Shown: one piece after another, positions 41,713 to 50,730 of the stretch
Layout: each line of letters starts with the position of its first letter
Position numbering within the stretch: the stretch's first letter is position 1
Source of the DNA: JAMXLO01 sp963818775
GTDB taxonomy: Bacteria; Pseudomonadota; Alphaproteobacteria; Acetobacterales; Acetobacteraceae
NCBI GenBank assembly: GCA_963818775.1
Contig: CAWFUF010000005.1
Span: forward strand, 1-64,000
Direction: 5' to 3'
DNA length: 64,000 nucleotides
Notes under the pieces: generated by a model
What the model saw: only the letters and a program-made list of their open reading frames with translations
What the model was told of the DNA's origin: nothing
Databases searched by the model: none
Made by a program: the position numbers and the translations under genes

Positions 41713-42018
41713 ATGCGCGCCCGTATCTACCAGCCGCCGAAGAACGCCATGCAGTCCGGCTGGGCCGCAACTCACGAGTGGGTGCTGGAATTCGAGCCAT
41801 CGTCACCGCGCCGGCCCGATCCGCTGATGGGTTGGATCGGCAGCGCCGATACGCAGGCGCAGGTTCGGCTCAATTTCCAGACGCGCGAGGAGGCGGTTGC
41901 CTTCGCGGAGAGAAACGACATCACGTATGATCTGGAATTGCCGCACCCGCGGCGCGTGCGCCCGAAGGCGTATGCGGACAACTTCCGCTATGGCCGGATC
42001 GAGAACTGGACGCACTGA
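41713..42018 (+). CDS. NADH dehydrogenase accessory subunit, NDUFS4-like (ETC complex I region)
   Basis: 101 aa from ATG 41713, preceded by AGAGGTG. The opening RARIYQPPKNAMQSGWAATHEWVLEFEPSSPR and WIGSADTQAQVRLNFQTREEAVAFAERND match the family of the 18-kDa complex I subunit, which is typical of alphaproteobacteria and mitochondria. It sits on the periphery of complex I near the NADH site. Immediately follows tRNA-Pro, at 18 bases. Confidence 0.92.
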   Translation: MRARIYQPPKNAMQSGWAATHEWVLEFEPSSPRRPDPLMGWIGSADTQAQVRLNFQTREEAVAFAERNDITYDLELPHPRRVRPKAYADNFRYGRIENWTH

Positions 42019-42025
42019 CAGGACG

Positions 42026-43423
42026 TCATCGCCGTCCCCAACCGCGTGCCAACCCAAGCAGCACGACAAGTGTCGGTAGTGTCGCCGCGAGTCGGAAGGT
42101 GAAGTTGAAACCGGCAAGAAATGCCGGCACCTCCTCCAGGCCACTCGCCAGGGCAGCGTTGCGCCAAGTCTGAAACAGCAGCATCAGCACGGTCGCGCCG
42201 GTGACCGTACCCAGGGTTCGTGTCATCATGACAAGGCTGCCAGCGACCCCTCGGTCGGAGCGGGGGATCGATCCGGTTACGATATCGAAATACGCCACCT
42301 GAAATAGCCCAACTCCGAAGCCCTGAAGTGCCATCGCTGCAGCAAGGATCGGGATGTTCGGCGTTGCGTCGGCGCCACCGATCAACACCTGTCCGACGGC
42401 CATGGAGGCCGCCCCGAGAAGCGCGAGCAACCGGGGCGCAATGCGCGCCGCGAGCCGTGCTGCGAGCGGTGCTGCCAAGGCAGTGCCGGCAGGAGAGCAG
42501 GCGAGCAGCAGACCTGTCGCGAAGGCCGTCAATTCGCCAAGCCGGCTCAGATAAAATGGCACCAGTAGCAGCACGGAGAACCCGGCAAGATTCAGCGCCG
42601 CATGTCCTGCGTTCAGCAGCGAGAAATCAATGTCCTTGAAATACCGAAGATCGATGATGGGTCGTTCCGTGCGACGCTCCTGCATGATGAACCCACCGGT
42701 CGCCACCACGCAGGCGAACGCGGCCACCGCAAACCGCAGCCGGTCTGAGGCGATATGCTGCAACTGGTTCAGTGCCAGCAGCATTGCGCTGATTGCCAAC
42801 ACGAGCAGCGCGCCGCCGGCGGCATCGAACTTTTCGCGATGCGCGGGACGCGTGTCGGCTGGCAGCAGCCAAGCAAGCAGGAAGGCTGACAGCGCCAGCG
42901 GTGCGCGGAACCAGAACACTGCCGGCCAGTCGATCAGCGGCACGAGAAGGCCAGCGATCAAGGGGCCCAGTGCACCTCCGATTCCGATCACCATAGTGTA
43001 GATGCCGAGAATCCGCGTGCGCGCCAATTCCGGATGGAGGCTCGTCGCCAGCGCAGGACCGCAGCTTAGCACCAATGCAGCACCCACGCCCTGAAGCACC
43101 CGCGCGACCAGCAATGCGCTGTAGCTGGGCGCCAAGGCACACAGTACAAATGCGACTGCGCTCCACAGGCTCCCCGCGAGGAAAATTCGCCGGTAGCCCA
43201 GCATGTCGCCGACCCTGCCGAATACCAGCATCAGCGCCGCGTAGGTCAGCGTATAGGCGATCACAACCCACTGGATCGCCGGGATGGGCAAACCGAATGC
43301 GCGGGTGATGAACGGGAAGGCGAAGTTGACCGACGAATCGAATGGCACCACTAGCGTGCCGAGCGCCACCACCAATACGCCGAAACCGGGGCGTGTGGTG
43401 AGCGACGTGGCGTGGCGGATCAG
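42026..43423 (-). CDS. MFS transporter, DHA2-like drug exporter
   Basis: About 465 aa, with 14 hydrophobic segments such as IQWVVIAYTLTYAALMLVFGRVGDMLGYRRIFL (motif A) and VLQGVGAALVLSCGPALA (motif C). Exports small molecules using the proton gradient. There is no ATG near the true start; CTG 43423 overlapping the HU stop, or a TTG about 40 bases downstream, are the options. The start therefore is uncertain, and coupling to HU is possible. No regulator gene is adjacent. Confidence 0.85.
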   Translation of the reverse strand: MIRHATSLTTRPGFGVLVVALGTLVVPFDSSVNFAFPFITRAFGLPIPAIQWVVIAYTLTYAALMLVFGRVGDMLGYRRIFLAGSLWSAVAFVLCALAPSYSALLVARVLQGVGAALVLSCGPALATSLHPELARTRILGIYTMVIGIGGALGPLIAGLLVPLIDWPAVFWFRAPLALSAFLLAWLLPADTRPAHREKFDAAGGALLVLAISAMLLALNQLQHIASDRLRFAVAAFACVVATGGFIMQERRTERPIIDLRYFKDIDFSLLNAGHAALNLAGFSVLLLVPFYLSRLGELTAFATGLLLACSPAGTALAAPLAARLAARIAPRLLALLGAASMAVGQVLIGGADATPNIPILAAAMALQGFGVGLFQVAYFDIVTGSIPRSDRGVAGSLVMMTRTLGTVTGATVLMLLFQTWRNAALASGLEEVPAFLAGFNFTFRLAATLPTLVVLLGLARGWGRR

Positions 43424-43689
43424 ACCGATTTCTTCAGCGACGGCGATGCCTTGAAACGCACCGTCTTGCCGGCCTTGACCTTTATCAACTCGCCGGTGCG
43501 CGGGTTCAGCCCCTTGCGTGCCCTGGTCTTGCGCACTGTGAAGGTGCCAAAACTTGGCAGGGTGAACTTGCCCTCTCTCTTCAGCTCCTTCACTACCGCA
43601 TCCATCAGATCGGCGGCGGCACGGTTGGCCGCGATGCCGGTCAGGTCGGCGGATTCCTGGAGCACCTGGGCGATGAAAGCCTTGGACAT
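43420..43689 (-). CDS. HU-family DNA-binding protein
   Basis: 89 aa from ATG 43689. HU/IHF fold: FIAQVLQESADLTGIAANRAAADLMDAVVKELKREG, GFGTF-type turn (LPSFGTFTVRKTRARKGLNPRTG) and the C-terminal helix KTVRFKASPSLKKSV. Bends and compacts DNA as a dimer. Confidence 0.95.
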   Translation of the reverse strand: MSKAFIAQVLQESADLTGIAANRAAADLMDAVVKELKREGKFTLPSFGTFTVRKTRARKGLNPRTGELIKVKAGKTVRFKASPSLKKSV

Positions 43690-43843
43690 ACCGTCTCCTC
43701 GCTCGAACAGGTTGGCACGGCCGAATCGCCGCGTGCCGCAATGGTCTTAGACGGGCAGCGCGAGATGCGCCAGCCCCTCTACAGATTCTCGCAGTCAGGG
43801 TCTACAGGACGCGGTGCGGGGGCGTCGCGGGCCGGCGCAAATG

Positions 43844-44560
43844 CTACACCGGTTCGGTGTCCAGTGCGTATCCCGCGGCGCGAACGGTGCGGACGATGTC
43901 GAGCTCGCCGTTGGCATTGATCGACTTGCGCAGACGCCGGATATGTACGTCGACCGTGCGAGGCTCGACGTGGATGTCGGGACCCCACACCGCGTCCAGC
44001 AGCTCCTCGCGTGAGAACACCCGGCGGGGGTGCTGCATGAAGAACTCCAGCAGACGAAATTCGGTTGGCCCGAGATGGACTGGTCTGCCGTTGCGCTGCA
44101 CACGGTGCGCGGCAAGGTCCATCGTAATGTCGTGGAATGCGAGTTGTCCCTTCACCGGCAGCGAATTTGACCGACGCAGCAGGGCGCGAATGCGCGCGAG
44201 CAGCGCTTCCATCGAAAATGGCTTGGCGATGTAATCGTCCGCACCGGTGTTCAATCCGCGAACCGCGTCCTGATCCTCGGTGCGCGCGGTGACCATGATG
44301 ACCGGCAGGTCGCGCGTGGCAGAGCGACGGCGGATCTGGCGGCATACCTCCAGGCCCGACATCTGCGGCAGCATCCAGTCGAGCAGCACCAGGTCCGGCT
44401 GCGTCTCAGCGATGCGGGTCAGCGCTTCCTGGCCGTCCGCGGCTTCCTCGACGCGATAGCCCTGCTTTTCGAGATTATAGCGCAGCATGGTGGCGAGCGC
44501 GGCCTCATCTTCCACGACCAGCACCAGTGGCTTCGACAGACTGGAAATGCCGTCAGGCAT
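43844..44560 (-). CDS. phoB: Phosphate regulon response regulator PhoB
   Basis: 238 aa from ATG 44560. Receiver domain with acidic pocket VEDEAA, phosphoacceptor Asp in LVLLDWMLPQ and Lys in YIAKPFS; OmpR-type winged helix with GPTEFRLLEFFMQHPRRVFSREELLDAVWG and RTVDVHIRRLRKSI. Activates pho genes upon phosphate shortage. It follows phoU by 8 bases. The sensor kinase phoR is not in this window. Confidence 0.94.
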   Translation of the reverse strand: MPDGISSLSKPLVLVVEDEAALATMLRYNLEKQGYRVEEAADGQEALTRIAETQPDLVLLDWMLPQMSGLEVCRQIRRRSATRDLPVIMVTARTEDQDAVRGLNTGADDYIAKPFSMEALLARIRALLRRSNSLPVKGQLAFHDITMDLAAHRVQRNGRPVHLGPTEFRLLEFFMQHPRRVFSREELLDAVWGPDIHVEPRTVDVHIRRLRKSINANGELDIVRTVRAAGYALDTEPV

Positions 44561-44568
44561 GTTGTTTC

Positions 44569-45288
44569 TCACTCTGGTGGCCGTACCACGGCATAGGCCG
44601 ATGTGTCGCCCTTCGGACGCGAATCCGGCAGCGTCTCGCCTGTCACCGCATAATAGAGTTTTTCAGCGATGTTGGTGGCATGATCGCCGATCCGTTCGAG
44701 ATTCTTCGCGACGAACAGCAGATGCGTGCACGGCGTTATGTTGCGCGGGTCTTCCATCATGTAGGTGATGACTTCACGGAAGATCGCGTTGTAGATGTCG
44801 TCGACCACCTGGTCGGAGCGCCACACCTCGACGGCCTTTTCGGCGTCGTTCTCGCCGAGTGCGTCGATGATCGACTTCAACTGCCCTTGCACCATCCGCG
44901 CCATGTGCGCGAGGCCAGCCAGTGAGTAAGGCAGCGAGAACTGCGACAGCACGATCGACCGCTTCGCGACGTTCGCGGCATAATCGCCGATCCGCTCCAG
45001 GTCGCTGGTAATCTTCAGTGCCGCCACGATCTGCCGCAGATCGCCGGCGACCGGCTGGCGAAGTGCCAGCAACCGAATGACGAAACTCTCGACTTCGCGC
45101 TCCAGTGCATCGACCTTCGGGTCCTCCTCGACCACGCGGGTAGCCGATGCGGCGTCGCGTTGCATGATGGCATCGGCGGCCAGCGCCACCTGCGTCTCCA
45201 CGATGCCACCCATCTCGGTCATCATGTTTCGTAGCCGCTTCAGTTCCTGGTCGTAGCTCTTGACGAGATGTTCCGGCGCCTCGGGCAT
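44569..45288 (-). CDS. phoU: Phosphate signalling protein PhoU
   Basis: 239 aa from ATG 45288, with GGAGG 8 bases upstream. Two three-helix bundles, each with the metal-binding E..D pattern (RLLALRQPVAGDLRQIVAALKITSDLERIGDYAAN and THLLFVAKNLERIGDHATNIAE). Restrains PhoR/PhoB signalling according to Pst activity. Confidence 0.95.
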   Translation of the reverse strand: MPEAPEHLVKSYDQELKRLRNMMTEMGGIVETQVALAADAIMQRDAASATRVVEEDPKVDALEREVESFVIRLLALRQPVAGDLRQIVAALKITSDLERIGDYAANVAKRSIVLSQFSLPYSLAGLAHMARMVQGQLKSIIDALGENDAEKAVEVWRSDQVVDDIYNAIFREVITYMMEDPRNITPCTHLLFVAKNLERIGDHATNIAEKLYYAVTGETLPDSRPKGDTSAYAVVRPPE

Positions 45289-45300
45289 GGGTTCCTCCAA

Positions 45301-46143
45301 TTAACCGAATCGGCCGGTGATGTATTCCTGCGTGCGGCGTTCTCTTGGCGCGGTGAACATCTGTCCCGCAGGCGCCACCTCAACCATCTCGCCCAGGTAG
45401 AAGAACGCCACCTGATCGGCACAGCGTGCCGCCTGCTGCATGTTGTGCGTCACGATCGCGATGGTGAAGTCGTGCTTGAGCTCATCGACCAGTTCCTCGA
45501 TCTTCAGTGTGCTGATCGGATCCAGCGCGCTGGTCGGCTCGTCAAGCAGGATCACCTCGGGCCGCACTGCGATGGTGCGGGCGATGCACAGTCGTTGCTG
45601 CTGGCCGCCGGAGAGGCCCATAGCCGAGGTGTGCAGCCGGTCTTTCACTTCTTCCCAAAGTGCGCCGCGGGTGAGTGACCATTCCACGCGCTCATCCATC
45701 TCCGCCTTGGACAGCTTCTCGTGCAGCTTCACCCCGAATGCGATGTTGTCGTAGATGGTCATCGGGAAGGGCGTCGGTTTCTGGAAGACCATGCCGACGC
45801 GGGCGCGCAGAGAATTAAGGTCGACCGAGGGGTCGATGATGTTCTCGCCGTCCATCATGACCTCGCCCGTTGCACGCTGGCCGGGATAGAGGTCGTACAT
45901 CCGGTTCAACACACGCAGCAGCGTGGACTTGCCGCAGCCGGACGGCCCGATCAACCCGGTCACCTGCCGCTCGGGAAAATCCAGCCGGATATTCTTCAGC
46001 GCACGGTTGCTTCCGTAGAAAAAATCGAGGTTGTGGATGGCAATGCGCGATTCATTCATATTTGACGAGACGGCGCGCGCATTAACGCCGCCGAAACTCG
46101 CCTGTCTGCCCTGCGACTCACCCATGGTGGTACTCACTGTCAT
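45301..46143 (-). CDS. pstB: Phosphate ABC transporter ATP-binding protein PstB
   Basis: 280 aa. Walker A LIGPSGCGKSTLLR, Q-loop MVFQKPTPFPMTIYDN, signature LSGGQQQRLCIAR and Walker B VILLDEPTSALDP. Longer than E. coli PstB by an N-terminal tail of about 28 residues. Start ATG 46143 overlaps the stop of pstA by 4 bases. Confidence 0.97.
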   Translation of the reverse strand: MTVSTTMGESQGRQASFGGVNARAVSSNMNESRIAIHNLDFFYGSNRALKNIRLDFPERQVTGLIGPSGCGKSTLLRVLNRMYDLYPGQRATGEVMMDGENIIDPSVDLNSLRARVGMVFQKPTPFPMTIYDNIAFGVKLHEKLSKAEMDERVEWSLTRGALWEEVKDRLHTSAMGLSGGQQQRLCIARTIAVRPEVILLDEPTSALDPISTLKIEELVDELKHDFTIAIVTHNMQQAARCADQVAFFYLGEMVEVAPAGQMFTAPRERRTQEYITGRFG

Positions 46144-47030
46144 CTCCTGCCGCGTAATGCAAATCGCGCAAGAATGTTGGTAGCCAGAACACCGATCGTG
46201 ATCAGCAACGCGCCGACCCAGGCGAGCTGCACCCAGTCCTCGAACGCCGATCCGGCGTACTGGTAAATTGTAACCGGCAGGCTGGCCATGGGCTGCGAGA
46301 GGCTGATCGACCAGTTGAGGTTGCCCAGGCTGGTGAACAGCAGGGGGGCGGTTTCACCGGCGATGCGTGCAACAGCCAGCAGCACACCTGTGACGATGCC
46401 GTCCTTTGCCGCGCGGTAGCAGATCAGGACAATCATCTTCCACTTTGGCGCCCCGAGTGCCACGGCGGCCTCGCGCAGGCTCGGCGGGATAAGCTGCAGC
46501 ATGTCCTCGGTGGTGCGTACGACGATCGGGATCACGATCACTGCCAGCGCCAGGCAGCCGGCGATGCCGGAAAAGCCACCGAACGGCTGGACCGCAAGCT
46601 GGTAAATGAAGAGCCCGATGAGGATCGATGGCGCGGACAGCAGCACGTCCGAGACGAAGCGCACCGCATTCGCCATCGGCGAGTGACGGCCGTATTCAGC
46701 GAGATAGGTGCCGACCATGAGGCCGATCGGCATGCCAATCAGCGTGCCGATGCCAGTCTGGATCAGCGTTCCCACGATCGCGTTGAGCAAGCCGCCGTTG
46801 GAGCCTGGCGGCCTCGTCGTGTTAGTGAAGACAGCGATCGACAGACCGTCAGCGCCTCGCCAGATCAGCGTCGCAAGAATCGATGCGAGAAGCAGCAGCC
46901 CGATCACCGTTGCCGCGATGCAGAGAACCTTGATGATCAGGTTCACACGATACCGGCGACGTCCGAGCGCGCGGGCGATCTTCTCGTTATGTGCTGGACC
47001 GGGTACCGTGCCGGCGACCGTCGAGCTCAT
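46140..47030 (-). CDS. pstA: Phosphate ABC transporter permease PstA
   Basis: 296 aa with six membrane helices and the EAA-like loop SLREAAVALGAPKWKMIVLICYRAAKDGIVTG. Starts 2 bases after pstC stop. Confidence 0.96.
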   Translation of the reverse strand: MSSTVAGTVPGPAHNEKIARALGRRRYRVNLIIKVLCIAATVIGLLLLASILATLIWRGADGLSIAVFTNTTRPPGSNGGLLNAIVGTLIQTGIGTLIGMPIGLMVGTYLAEYGRHSPMANAVRFVSDVLLSAPSILIGLFIYQLAVQPFGGFSGIAGCLALAVIVIPIVVRTTEDMLQLIPPSLREAAVALGAPKWKMIVLICYRAAKDGIVTGVLLAVARIAGETAPLLFTSLGNLNWSISLSQPMASLPVTIYQYAGSAFEDWVQLAWVGALLITIGVLATNILARFALRGRR

Positions 47031-47032
47031 CG

Positions 47033-47998
47033 CTAAACCTTCAGCCGCGGGCGCAGCAACAGCCGCGAGATCGCGAGAACGATGAATGAGATGACGAACA
47101 GGATGAAGCCAAGCGCCAGCAATGCTGACAGCTTAAGGCTGCCGGCCGGGCTCTCGGGAAACTCCAGTGCCACGATCGAGGCAATGGTATTGCCGGGACC
47201 GAACAGGCTGGTCGCGATGCGGTCGGTATTGCCGATTACAAAGGTCACAGCCATGGTCTCGCCCAGTGCACGGCCGAGGCCCAGCATGATGCCGCCGACC
47301 ACCGAGGCCCTTGTGTAGGGTAGCACGATCGAGCGCATGACCTCCCAGGTGGTGCAGCCCACCCCGTAGGCCGACTCCTTGTAGACCGCCGGTACCGTTT
47401 CGAATACGTCGCGCATGGTGGCGGCGATGAAAGGGATGACCATCACGGCGAGGATCAGCGCGGCGGTAAATATGCCGGTGCCGAACGGCGGACCGGCGAA
47501 CAGGTCTTCAAGCACCGGGATACCGTCCAGGGAGTCGATGACGAATGGCTGGATGTATTGCGACATCAGCGGGACGATGACGAAGAATCCCCACATGCCG
47601 TAGATGATCGAGGGCACGGCGGCGAGCAATTCGACGGCGGTACCGACGGGGCGGCGCAACCACGTCGGTGCCAACTCGGTTAGATAGAACGCGATGCCGA
47701 ACGCCAGCGGCACCGCGATGACCATCGCCACAACCGAGGTGACGAGCGTCCCGTATATCGAAACGGCGGCGCCGAACACCTGCTGTACCGGGTCCCAGTC
47801 GGTAGAGCCTATGAAGCCGAAACCGAACTGGCGGAACGCTGGAAGTCCGCCGATCAGCAGCGACAGTATCAGGCTGCCAAGCAAGACCAGCACGAATGCG
47901 CCGGCGAACCGGGCGAGGAATGCAAAGATCGCATCCCCGATCTGGTAGCTGCGGCGCGCAGACCGTGGCCCAGCCAAGGTGGCGATGGCTTGCTGCAT
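47033..47998 (-). CDS. pstC: Phosphate ABC transporter permease PstC
   Basis: 321 aa with six membrane helices and the EAA loop VYKESAYGVGCTTWEVMRSIVLPYTRASVVGG. Starts 7 bases after pstS stop. Confidence 0.96.
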   Translation of the reverse strand: MQQAIATLAGPRSARRSYQIGDAIFAFLARFAGAFVLVLLGSLILSLLIGGLPAFRQFGFGFIGSTDWDPVQQVFGAAVSIYGTLVTSVVAMVIAVPLAFGIAFYLTELAPTWLRRPVGTAVELLAAVPSIIYGMWGFFVIVPLMSQYIQPFVIDSLDGIPVLEDLFAGPPFGTGIFTAALILAVMVIPFIAATMRDVFETVPAVYKESAYGVGCTTWEVMRSIVLPYTRASVVGGIMLGLGRALGETMAVTFVIGNTDRIATSLFGPGNTIASIVALEFPESPAGSLKLSALLALGFILFVISFIVLAISRLLLRPRLKV

Positions 47999-48005
47999 GT
48001 GCAGC

Positions 48006-49022
48006 TCACATGGTGCCCGGAACCTCTGCCTTCCACGCCGCGCGGACGGCGTCCTTCACGCTTGCCGGCAGGGGAATGTACAGAAGTTGCACGGCGATAT
48101 CATCACCATGCGCGAAGCCCCAGTCGAAGAATTTCTTTGTCGCCGCGCTCTTATTCGGGTCCTTCGGATCCGTGGGCAGCAACACGAAGGTGGCAGATTC
48201 GATGGGCCAGCTCTTGTCGCCCGACTGGTCGTTAAGGTCGATGGCAAAGTTCTGCACCTTCGACCAGTCGGCGCTGGCGGCGGCGGCCTTGTAGCTGTCC
48301 ATGCTCGGCGTGACGAACTGGCCAGCCTTGTTCCGTAGTTGCGTCGTGGTCAGATGGTTCATCTCGGCATAGGCGCTCTCAACGTAGCCAATACCGCCCT
48401 TGACGTTGTGTACCGTGCCGGAAACGCCGTCACTGCCCTTGGCCCCCGTGCCAGCAAGCCACTTCACGCTGGTCGATGAGCCGACCTTTGACTTCCAGTC
48501 GGGGCTCTGCATGGAGAGGTAATCGGTGAAGACGAAAGTCGTGCCTGACCCGTCGGCGCGATACACTGGCGCGATTGCCGCGCTGGGCAGCTTCACATCA
48601 GGGTTCAGCGCGGCGATCTTCGGGTCGTTCCACTTGGTGATCTTGCCAAGATAAATGTCGGCGAGCAATTCGCCGGTCAACTTGAGGTCGTTCGCCTTCA
48701 CACCGGGCAGGTTCACGATGATGTCCACGCCACCGATCACGGTGGGAAACTGCATCAGCCTGTGCTCCTTGAGCTGATCGGCGGCCACTGGCATGTCGGA
48801 GGCGCCAAAGTCCACGGTGCGGTTGTTGATCTGGTTGATCCCCGCGCCCGAGCCGATCGCCTGATAGTTCAGCTTGACGCCGGTGGTGGGGGCGGACGCT
48901 TCGCCCCACTTGGCGTAAATTGGCGCGGCGAAGGTGGAGCCTGCACCGGTAATCTGAGAATCGGCTTGTGCGGCACCAAAGCTGGCCAGGCCAATCGCCA
49001 TGGCTGTGATTGCGGTCTTCAT
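48006..49022 (-). CDS. pstS: Phosphate ABC transporter substrate-binding protein PstS
   Basis: 338 aa from ATG 49022 with a signal peptide (MKTAITAMAIGLASFGAAQA). Phosphate-binding motifs ITGAGSTFAAPIYAKW, NYQAIGSGAGINQI, RADGSGTTFVFTDYLS and the C-terminal FALLP-like segment. First gene of pstSCAB-phoU-phoB. Ribosome site AGAGGGATAGG. A candidate PHO box lies 70 bases upstream. Confidence 0.97.
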   Translation of the reverse strand: MKTAITAMAIGLASFGAAQADSQITGAGSTFAAPIYAKWGEASAPTTGVKLNYQAIGSGAGINQINNRTVDFGASDMPVAADQLKEHRLMQFPTVIGGVDIIVNLPGVKANDLKLTGELLADIYLGKITKWNDPKIAALNPDVKLPSAAIAPVYRADGSGTTFVFTDYLSMQSPDWKSKVGSSTSVKWLAGTGAKGSDGVSGTVHNVKGGIGYVESAYAEMNHLTTTQLRNKAGQFVTPSMDSYKAAAASADWSKVQNFAIDLNDQSGDKSWPIESATFVLLPTDPKDPNKSAATKKFFDWGFAHGDDIAVQLLYIPLPASVKDAVRAAWKAEVPGTM

Positions 49023-49091
49023 GCCTATCCCTCTGCGCAACTGATTTGCGATGAAGCTAGGAAAAGGTGGCGACTCCCATATTGCAGTTCC

Positions 49092-49109
49092 GTGAAGCTT
49101 CGATGACAG
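49092..49109 (-). promoter_or_regulatory. Candidate PHO box before pstS
   Basis: CTGTCATCGAAGCTTCAC on the minus strand: first repeat CTGTCAT is perfect, and the second ends in TCAC. It is 70 bases before the pstS start. CAATATGG further on could be a -10 region. Confidence 0.6.
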
Positions 49110-49242
49110 TCGGGCGCCGGGACGTAGGCGGCTCCTGCTTGGCCTGACATGCTGCAGTTGTGGGATGCCATTTTGTTCTCCTCCGAGGTTCGGAGGCGGG
49201 GACGGCGCCGGGAAAGGTACGTTGAGGCTTGAGGATCGGACG

Positions 49243-50730
49243 ATGACCCTGCTGCGTATCGGTGCGACTTGCGTGGCGGCTGTGTTGCTGACCGGATCGG
49301 CCGTCGGAGCCACGCTGCGCATTGGCCTGAATGAGGACCCAGATGCGCTCGATCCGGCGCGGGGCGGCAGTTTCGTCGGCCGTGTCGTGTTCGCCGCTGT
49401 GTGTGACAAGCTGATCGACACCAATTCGCAGAACAACTTCGTTCCGCAGCTTGCCACGTCCTGGGCGTGGTCCGCCGATAATCTCGCACTGACGGTCACG
49501 CTGCGCGATGGGGTGGAATTCCACGACGGCCAGATGTTGGACGCCGATGCCGTGAAGGCCAACCTGGGGCGTTACCGAAGTGCGCCCGAAAGTCTGCGCA
49601 AGGGCGAACTGAAGCCCGTGTCATCGGTAGAGGTTGTCGACCCGCACACAGTGCGGCTGCACCTGTCGCAGCCCTACGCGCCGCTGGTCGCCGTGTTGGC
49701 GGACCGTGCAGGAATGATGATTTCGCCCAGGGCGCTCGGCCGAGACGTGACGGGAGATCTGCCCTGTGCGGGCCCGTTCAAGCTGACGGAGCGCGTCGCT
49801 CAGGACCGCATCGTGGTGGACCGCTTCGCCGGGTACTGGAATGCAGGTGCGATCAAACTCGATCGCATCGTCTATCAGCCGCAGCCGGATACCACCGTGC
49901 GCCTGGTGAACCTTCAGGCGGGTCAGCTCGACATGGTCGAGAGACTGGGACCGACCGACGTCACGACGGTCAAGCAGAACCCAAGGCTGAAGTTGATCAG
50001 CCAGCCGGCTCTGGCCTTTTACTCGATGAGCATCAACCTTGCCGCGCCAGACAGCCCGCTGAAGGACCAGCGCGTACGTGCTGCGCTGGAGGCTTCGATC
50101 GACCGTGACGCTCTCAATCATGTGGTGTTCGATGACCAGTTCATACCATCGAACCAGTTTGAGGCGCCGGAGAGTCGTTACTGGGACCCGGACCATCCGG
50201 TTCCGCCGGGCGATCTGGCGAAAGCCCGGGCGCTGCTGAAAGAGGCGGGCCAGGAGCACCCAAGCTTTCGACTGCTGATCGGCAACAGTCCGGTGGAGCA
50301 GCAGGTCGGTCAGGTGGTGCAGTCGATGGCGGCCGAGGCGGGGTTCGACATCAAACTGCAAGCCGCGGAAGCGAACGCGTTGGTAGCCGCCGGACGCGCC
50401 GGCTATTACCAGGCTGTGATTGTGATTTGGAGTGGCCGTCCGGACCCTGACGGTAATGTAGCGATCTGGCTTGCCTGCGACGGGTTTCTCAACTGGGGTA
50501 AATACTGCAACCAGAAATTCGATGACCTTTTGTCACGCGCGCGCGGCGTGACCGATGTGGCGCAACGGCAGGTCTTGTACAAGCAGTTGGTCGACATCTA
50601 TCTCGCCGACCGGCCGCACATCATCCTGTACCATGCGAAATGGCTGTGGGCGCTATCGGATAAGGTTTCCGGCTTCACGCCGACACCGGATGGGCTGATC
50701 CGGCCGCAGGGAATGACACTCGCGCCATGA
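49243..50730 (+). CDS. ABC transporter substrate-binding protein, family 5 (peptide/oligo type)
   Basis: 495 aa from ATG 49243 with a signal peptide (LLRIGATCVAAVLLTGSAVG). SBP family 5: TLRIGLNEDPDALDPARGG, the domain body with VEFHDGQMLDADAVKANLGRY and the closing LYKQLVDIYLADRPHIILYHAKWLWALSDKVSGF. Permease and ATPase genes are absent. The stop overlaps the start of the amidohydrolase by 4 bases (ATGA), so uptake and hydrolysis of one compound is likely. Divergent from pstS. Confidence 0.92.
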   Translation: MTLLRIGATCVAAVLLTGSAVGATLRIGLNEDPDALDPARGGSFVGRVVFAAVCDKLIDTNSQNNFVPQLATSWAWSADNLALTVTLRDGVEFHDGQMLDADAVKANLGRYRSAPESLRKGELKPVSSVEVVDPHTVRLHLSQPYAPLVAVLADRAGMMISPRALGRDVTGDLPCAGPFKLTERVAQDRIVVDRFAGYWNAGAIKLDRIVYQPQPDTTVRLVNLQAGQLDMVERLGPTDVTTVKQNPRLKLISQPALAFYSMSINLAAPDSPLKDQRVRAALEASIDRDALNHVVFDDQFIPSNQFEAPESRYWDPDHPVPPGDLAKARALLKEAGQEHPSFRLLIGNSPVEQQVGQVVQSMAAEAGFDIKLQAAEANALVAAGRAGYYQAVIVIWSGRPDPDGNVAIWLACDGFLNWGKYCNQKFDDLLSRARGVTDVAQRQVLYKQLVDIYLADRPHIILYHAKWLWALSDKVSGFTPTPDGLIRPQGMTLAP

